Position numbers and translations under genes: made by a program. From Chrysoporthe austroafricana (Eukaryota > Ascomycota > Sordariomycetes > Diaporthales > Cryphonectriaceae): a stretch of 64,000 bases of DNA. The notes beneath the pieces were generated by a model. The model was not told where the DNA came from. It ran no database searches and saw nothing but the letters and a program-made list of their open reading frames with translations. The DNA is taken from positions 5,016,383-5,080,382 of the forward strand of contig JYIP02000004.1 in assembly GCA_001051155.2 (NCBI GenBank). The letters run 5' to 3'. Below are positions 59,841 through 64,000 of this stretch, piece by piece (the stretch's first letter is position 1; every line of letters begins with the position of its first letter).

Positions 59841-60790
59841 ATATTAAAATTAGCTTAATAGAATTAATTTATATTTTTATTAATTATGCAATAATAATTG
59901 GCATTATTTATTTATTATTTATAAATATAATAGATAAAATTAACGCAAATATATAGCTAATTTATATTTCAGAATACTTAAATTAATTCGATTTGAAAGC
60001 ATATTATATATTAAAAAAGTCGAATATTCTTGCAAATGCTATATTAAAATTACTATTTATTCAAAAATCTATTAACGATAAAAGCATTCTAAATAAAATA
60101 TAGAAAAACGAATTTATTTAAGTTCTTAATAAAATATCTATAAATAATAAAATGAAAAGATATATTAAAAAAAGATATGAAAAATACTTCTTATAATCCA
60201 AAATAATCGAATAACTAAAAAACCCAAATAAAATTGCTCGATTACTTTTTATATTAAATTATAATAGCTTATTATTTTTCAAAGATTATTATAAGAAATA
60301 ATAACTATATATTCCGAATAAAATAGCATTGAATTTTATTAAAGAAGCTTACGATAGAAAATATTATTTTCGCATATATATAATACGATTTAACAGATCG
60401 ATTCGTTATTAAATACTGCTATGCTAAAATACGCAATTATATATTAATATATCAAGCTTATAACGAAAATAAAAACGACTTATAATAACTTTTAAAGGAA
60501 ATATAGCTTATATTATTTCTATTATTTCTATTTTATACTATTATTATAAACTTTATTATAAGGCTACCGATAGTATTATTTATAAATATTATATAAGCTT
60601 TAGCTAAAATAGTATTTCTGGATATATTTCTTACGATTACGGACAAATATTCCAAAGCTATAATTATTATATTAAATAACGCAATATATATTATAGCAAA
60701 TTAAGCAATCCTTATTTTACAAATAGTTTATATTATTAATTAGGAAATATTTACAAGAATTATTTTAAATAGAAACTTGAAATTCTTATT
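59840..60790 (+). mobile_element. H4: family-2 RNase H-integrase fragment
   Basis: The plus strand matches H2 46850-45700 reversed: KSNILANAILKLLF (RNase H end), NPNKIARLLFILNYNS, YIPNKIALNFIKEAYDRKYYF (integrase N-terminal region), then a decayed catalytic core up to a RNLKF segment at about 60785. Interrupted at 60790 by L. Very heavily mutated. The left border adjoins the possible LTR at 59.8 kb. Confidence 0.75.
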
Positions 60791-61234
60791 TATTATAAAC
60801 GCTGCAATAATCTTAAGATATGCTATAAGGTTAAAGGGTTTATATTAACAAGAGCGGTACTAAATATAAGCTTTAGAATCGAAATACGATTTACCGAATA
60901 ATATAATATTTACAAATCTAAGCGACTATCAATAATAGGGTTTAATTAATACTTAAATTAATAATTAAAAAGCTATTGCTAACTATTTAGCAGATAATTA
61001 ATCCTTATATATCCAGCTTTTCAATATAGAATCGCTAGCTTACTAAGTAAGCTAGTAAGCCCGGCTTATTAGATTACTTGGTAATCCGATAATCCTTATC
61101 TTATCTATTCTTTAGTTTTGCTTATATAAGCATTTGTTATATTCCTTGCAAGGGAGCCCGAAAGTTTCGGTACGGGTAAGCCATTAGGGTTAGCTTTAGT
61201 ACTATATCCTGGTCTTGCATATTGGTTTATAATA
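60791..61234 (-). repeat. 3' LTR of copy L (444 bp)
   Basis: TATTATAAACGCTGCAAT to GTTTATAATA, same subtype and length as F and S; no 43-bp array. GCTTATATAAGC near 61130 is the TATA-like site. Confidence 0.9.
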
Positions 61235-61338
61235 TTATCCCCCGTCCTATCGGTTAGTATCCTTACTAATTTCTATAAGCTTCCCCTTTAATCCTTTTTC
61301 TTATTTATCGTGCTTTCTTGATTAGGATAACGGGTAGA

Positions 61339-61920
61339 ATGCAAAAGAATCGTTCGCTTAAGACTTAGCGTTGCGATTCTCTTTTAGAAGCGATTTTTCA
61401 ATGCGCCGTTCAAATGCTTTCTTGTTCGTTTTGTAAGGGTTATAGTATCTTGGTTTGCCAGGTTTCTGAACAGGATTCTTCTCGCTATTCAGAATGCGTG
61501 CGGCTCAATCGTTCTCGTTACGATATATTGGGTATTATTCCCAATAAATTGCGTACGATAGCTCGCTATTATCAAAAGTTGGAAGATAAACTGGAAGCAG
61601 CAGAAGAAAGGGTCCTTTGTTTTCGATACTAAAAGCGTATATAGTACGAGAAGATAATACGGGCCGTTTGTCGGGGAATTAATAATATGGAAGAGTTAAA
61701 GAGACTGGAAGCCGAAGAGGCCGAGGAGGAGCATTGTAAGGCTAAGGCCGAACGCCGTACTGTAAAGCTTTCCGTTCCTGAAAGTCTTCTCTCGGAAAGT
61801 TTCGATTTCGAGGCTGTTTTGCAGCAATTCGGTTCCGAGGTTAATTGGTCTATTACTATTCCGGAAGTTAGGCTCGAAAATGCGGCTAATCTTTCTGGTA
61901 TTAATTATCCTTTTGGTTGA
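61339..61920 (+). pseudogene. Antisense accessory ORF of copy L (best-preserved version)
   Basis: One frame of 193 codons plus stop, from ATG (MQKNRSLKT) to TGA 61918-61920, with only three internal stops (about 61369, 61630, 61639). Cys head: MLSCSFCKGYSILVCQ, then SSRYSECVRLNRSRYDILG. A coil-like region follows (YYQKLEDKLEAAEERV, MEELKRLEAEEAEEEHCKAKAE) and an acidic tail (SFDFEAVLQQFGSEVNW). The stops and the missing Cys (Tyr in RYD, where J has RCD) are single RIP-type changes. It lies on the strand opposite to pol. Role unknown: small zinc-binding or coiled-coil protein by appearance. Confidence 0.82.
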
Positions 61921-61959
61921 TTGGTAAGTTCTTTCTTTAACTGATTGTTTGTTATTCTC

Positions 61960-64000
61960 GCTCTGAGTATTAACTGGTAACTGCTTTTTCCTAATAGATT
62001 TGGAAGGCTTATTTTGCGTTAGCTAAGTTCGCGGTCGGTTCCTAGCTGTTTTTGCTTGAATAGTATCTTTTCCATTTAATCAAGTATTCCTTTTGATTCG
62101 CTAGTTTTCGATATTTAAAGATTCGTTCTATTTTATATTCTGGTTCGTTACTTTCTATTCGTACTATATTGTCTATTTCGGCTATTTTGAATACGGGTTC
62201 AAGAAGCGAAATGTGGAAGACCGGGTGGATTCTTATTCCGTAAGGTAATGCAAGTTCGAAATTGATATCTGAAATTTTCTTTAGGATTTTGAATAGTCCG
62301 AGTTTCTTATAATCTAGCGAGTAAAAGGGTCTAGTTATTTTGATATATTCTTTTCGTCGAACGAAGTAGACTTTATCTCCTTCTTGCAGAATTGATCCTT
62401 TAATTCTTTTGGAATTGGCATATTTCGTTATTCTTTTTTATATAAATTTCAGTTCTTTCTGAAATTCTTTTTGGATTTTCTTAATCCTTTTAATTCGTTT
62501 TTCCGCTATTTCTGCATTTATTCCTAATAACTTGTCGTAATAAGCTATCGGGTTATAGCCGTATAATACGTAAAATAGTAATTTCTTTATCGTATTTATA
62601 TTTGCGCTATTATATGCAAATTGCGCTAGAAGCAATAAGTCAATCCAATTATTTTGTTTGTAATTTACGTAATATTGTAAGTATTATTTAATAATCTAAT
62701 TCGTTCGTTCCGTTTGTCCGTCTGTTTATAAATAGAATGCTATAGACATTTTTTATTGCATTCCGAATAGCTTTATAAGCAATATCCAGAAATTGAATAC
62801 GAATTTTCTGTTTTTATCGGAAATAATTTCTTTAAGCATGCTATAATTGGCTATAACCGTTCTAAAGAATGTATATGCAAGATCTTCTGCTATGCTGCTT
62901 TCTTTATACGGGAAGAAATAAGCATATTTGCTTAGTTTGCAAACCATTATTAAAATGCTATTGTATTGCATTTTAGTTAAAAATTCTCGTAAGAAAAGTA
63001 GCTTAGTAATAAAATCCTAGCTAATAGATTGCCAAATTGCTTCCGGAATAGGAAATGGTTAAAGCAGTTTATAAGGCTTATAATATTCAATCTTATTCTT
63101 CTTGTAGCTATTGCATTTTTATAAGATACTTTCAATTCTTTTTCTTAATTTTAAAAAGTTCTAGTATTTCTTAATTCTTTCGTACGTAGCCTTAATTCCT
63201 TGATAGCCGTATGCTAGTATATTATATATATTCCGGATATACTCGTTTTATTTTTCAGGGATTATATTTCCTGGTTTCTTCTTATTATTATTAACTTTAA
63301 TAATTATATCAAATTCTCTAGTTTCGTTTATAAAATTGCTATCTTTATCTTATCGAAAGATATTTTATAATTCTCTTAATTTATTATTTTAGTAATCGGA
63401 TTGTTTGCTAAATACGTCCGCTTTGCCGTTTTCTAATCCTTTGCAATAAACGATCTTTAAATCGAATTATAAAAAGAATTCCGCCTATTTAACTTATTGC
63501 TTATTCAGGACTTTCGTTATTATAAATATGGTTAGGTTCTTATAGTCGGAATGCATTATAATTTAATATTTTGCTCCGATTAAGTAGTATTGCTATTTTT
63601 CGAACGTTTTTACAATTGCTATTAATTCCTTATCGGAAATGCCGTAATTGAGTTCCGAGCTATTTAGTTTTTTCGAAAAATTGCTTATAATCTTAAAGCA
63701 TCCTTAATTATCTCGTTAGCCCAATTATCCTTTTAATGCATAATCTAATATATCGGTTTTGATTTTAAATAGTTTATTTGGATCTGCTTTACAGAATATA
63801 AGTTCTAATATTACTCGTTTCTTAATTTTATCGAATGTTTCCTGTATTTCTTATATCCATTCGAACTTTCGGTCTTTTTTCGTAAGGTCCGTAAGAGGGC
63901 ATGCGATTTTGCTATAATCCCAAATGAACTGTTAGTAGAAATTAGCATAGCTGAAAAATGCTTTAATTTCTTTTATCTTTTCTAATATAAGCCATTTTTT
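61960..64000 (-). pseudogene. pol of copy L: chromodomain, integrase, RNase H
   Basis: The integrase segment 62753-62971 (72 open codons) reads MVCKLSKYAYFFPYKESS with the first catalytic region, then YSMLKEIISDKNRKF. 62438-62635 covers the region after the catalytic Glu (LLAQFAYNSANINTIKKLL, then YGYNPIAYYDKLL). RNase H-like text between 63400 and 63780. Broken by stops elsewhere. Confidence 0.87.

Larger units (their letters stand above)
60791..64000 (-). mobile_element. Copy L: family-1 gypsy element, 3' half, runs off the window
   Basis: Minus-coding. 3' LTR 60791-61234, accessory ORF 61339-61920 (plus strand), chromodomain about 62050-62200, integrase about 62240-63200, RNase H about 63400-63780, start of RT to the edge. 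Inserted in H4. Moderately decayed. Confidence 0.9.

Overview
The window looks like the AT-rich, transposon-filled compartment of a filamentous ascomycete (Pezizomycotina). Almost all of it is Ty3/gypsy LTR retrotransposons carrying C-to-T and G-to-A decay typical of repeat-induced point mutation (RIP): coding frames are riddled with TAA/TAG where Gln or Trp codons are expected, and catalytic Asp codons are often Asn codons. No active transposon gene is visible. One small GC-balanced island (about 53,700-56,457) carries the only gene that looks intact, an intron-containing Nudix hydrolase.

Two retrotransposon families dominate. Family 1 (copies A, B, D, E, F, J, L and solo LTR S) has LTRs of 415-545 bp with TGTTATAAAC...GTTTATAACA ends, a gag with a CCHC knuckle, retropepsin, RT, RNase H, integrase and chromodomain. 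It also has an extra ORF on the strand opposite to gag-pol, between pol and the 3' LTR. Family 2 (copies H1, H2, H3 and fragments) has LTRs of about 204 bp, a different chromodomain gag-pol, and a 2-3 kb accessory region between pol and the 3' LTR with open frames on both strands.

Layout: 1-1070 is the 5' end of F (minus coding). E (plus coding) is the oldest host element on the left. Solo LTR S sits in E (TSD TTTAT), A sits in S (TSD GGTAC), and B sits in A on the opposite strand (TSD AATGC), giving a four-level nest over 1-19.65 kb. From 19,654 to 29,880 the continuation of E lies in reverse orientation and contains the well-preserved copy D. The two E breakpoints abut base for base, which suggests an inversion (or an assembly error). 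29,881-34,590 is 5'-truncated copy J, inserted in H1. H1 and H2 lie head-to-tail sharing one LTR (41,814-42,017). An inverted 3' end of H3 follows, ending at 53,460.

The gene island is flanked by extremely AT-rich DNA. From 56.5 to 59.85 kb there is no recognisable coding sequence, only a possible degenerate LTR pair. An integrase fragment of family 2 (59.84-60.79 kb) is interrupted by L, which runs minus-coding off the right edge.

All element assignments rest on reading ends, target duplications and conserved protein motifs by eye. Domain borders inside decayed copies are approximate.
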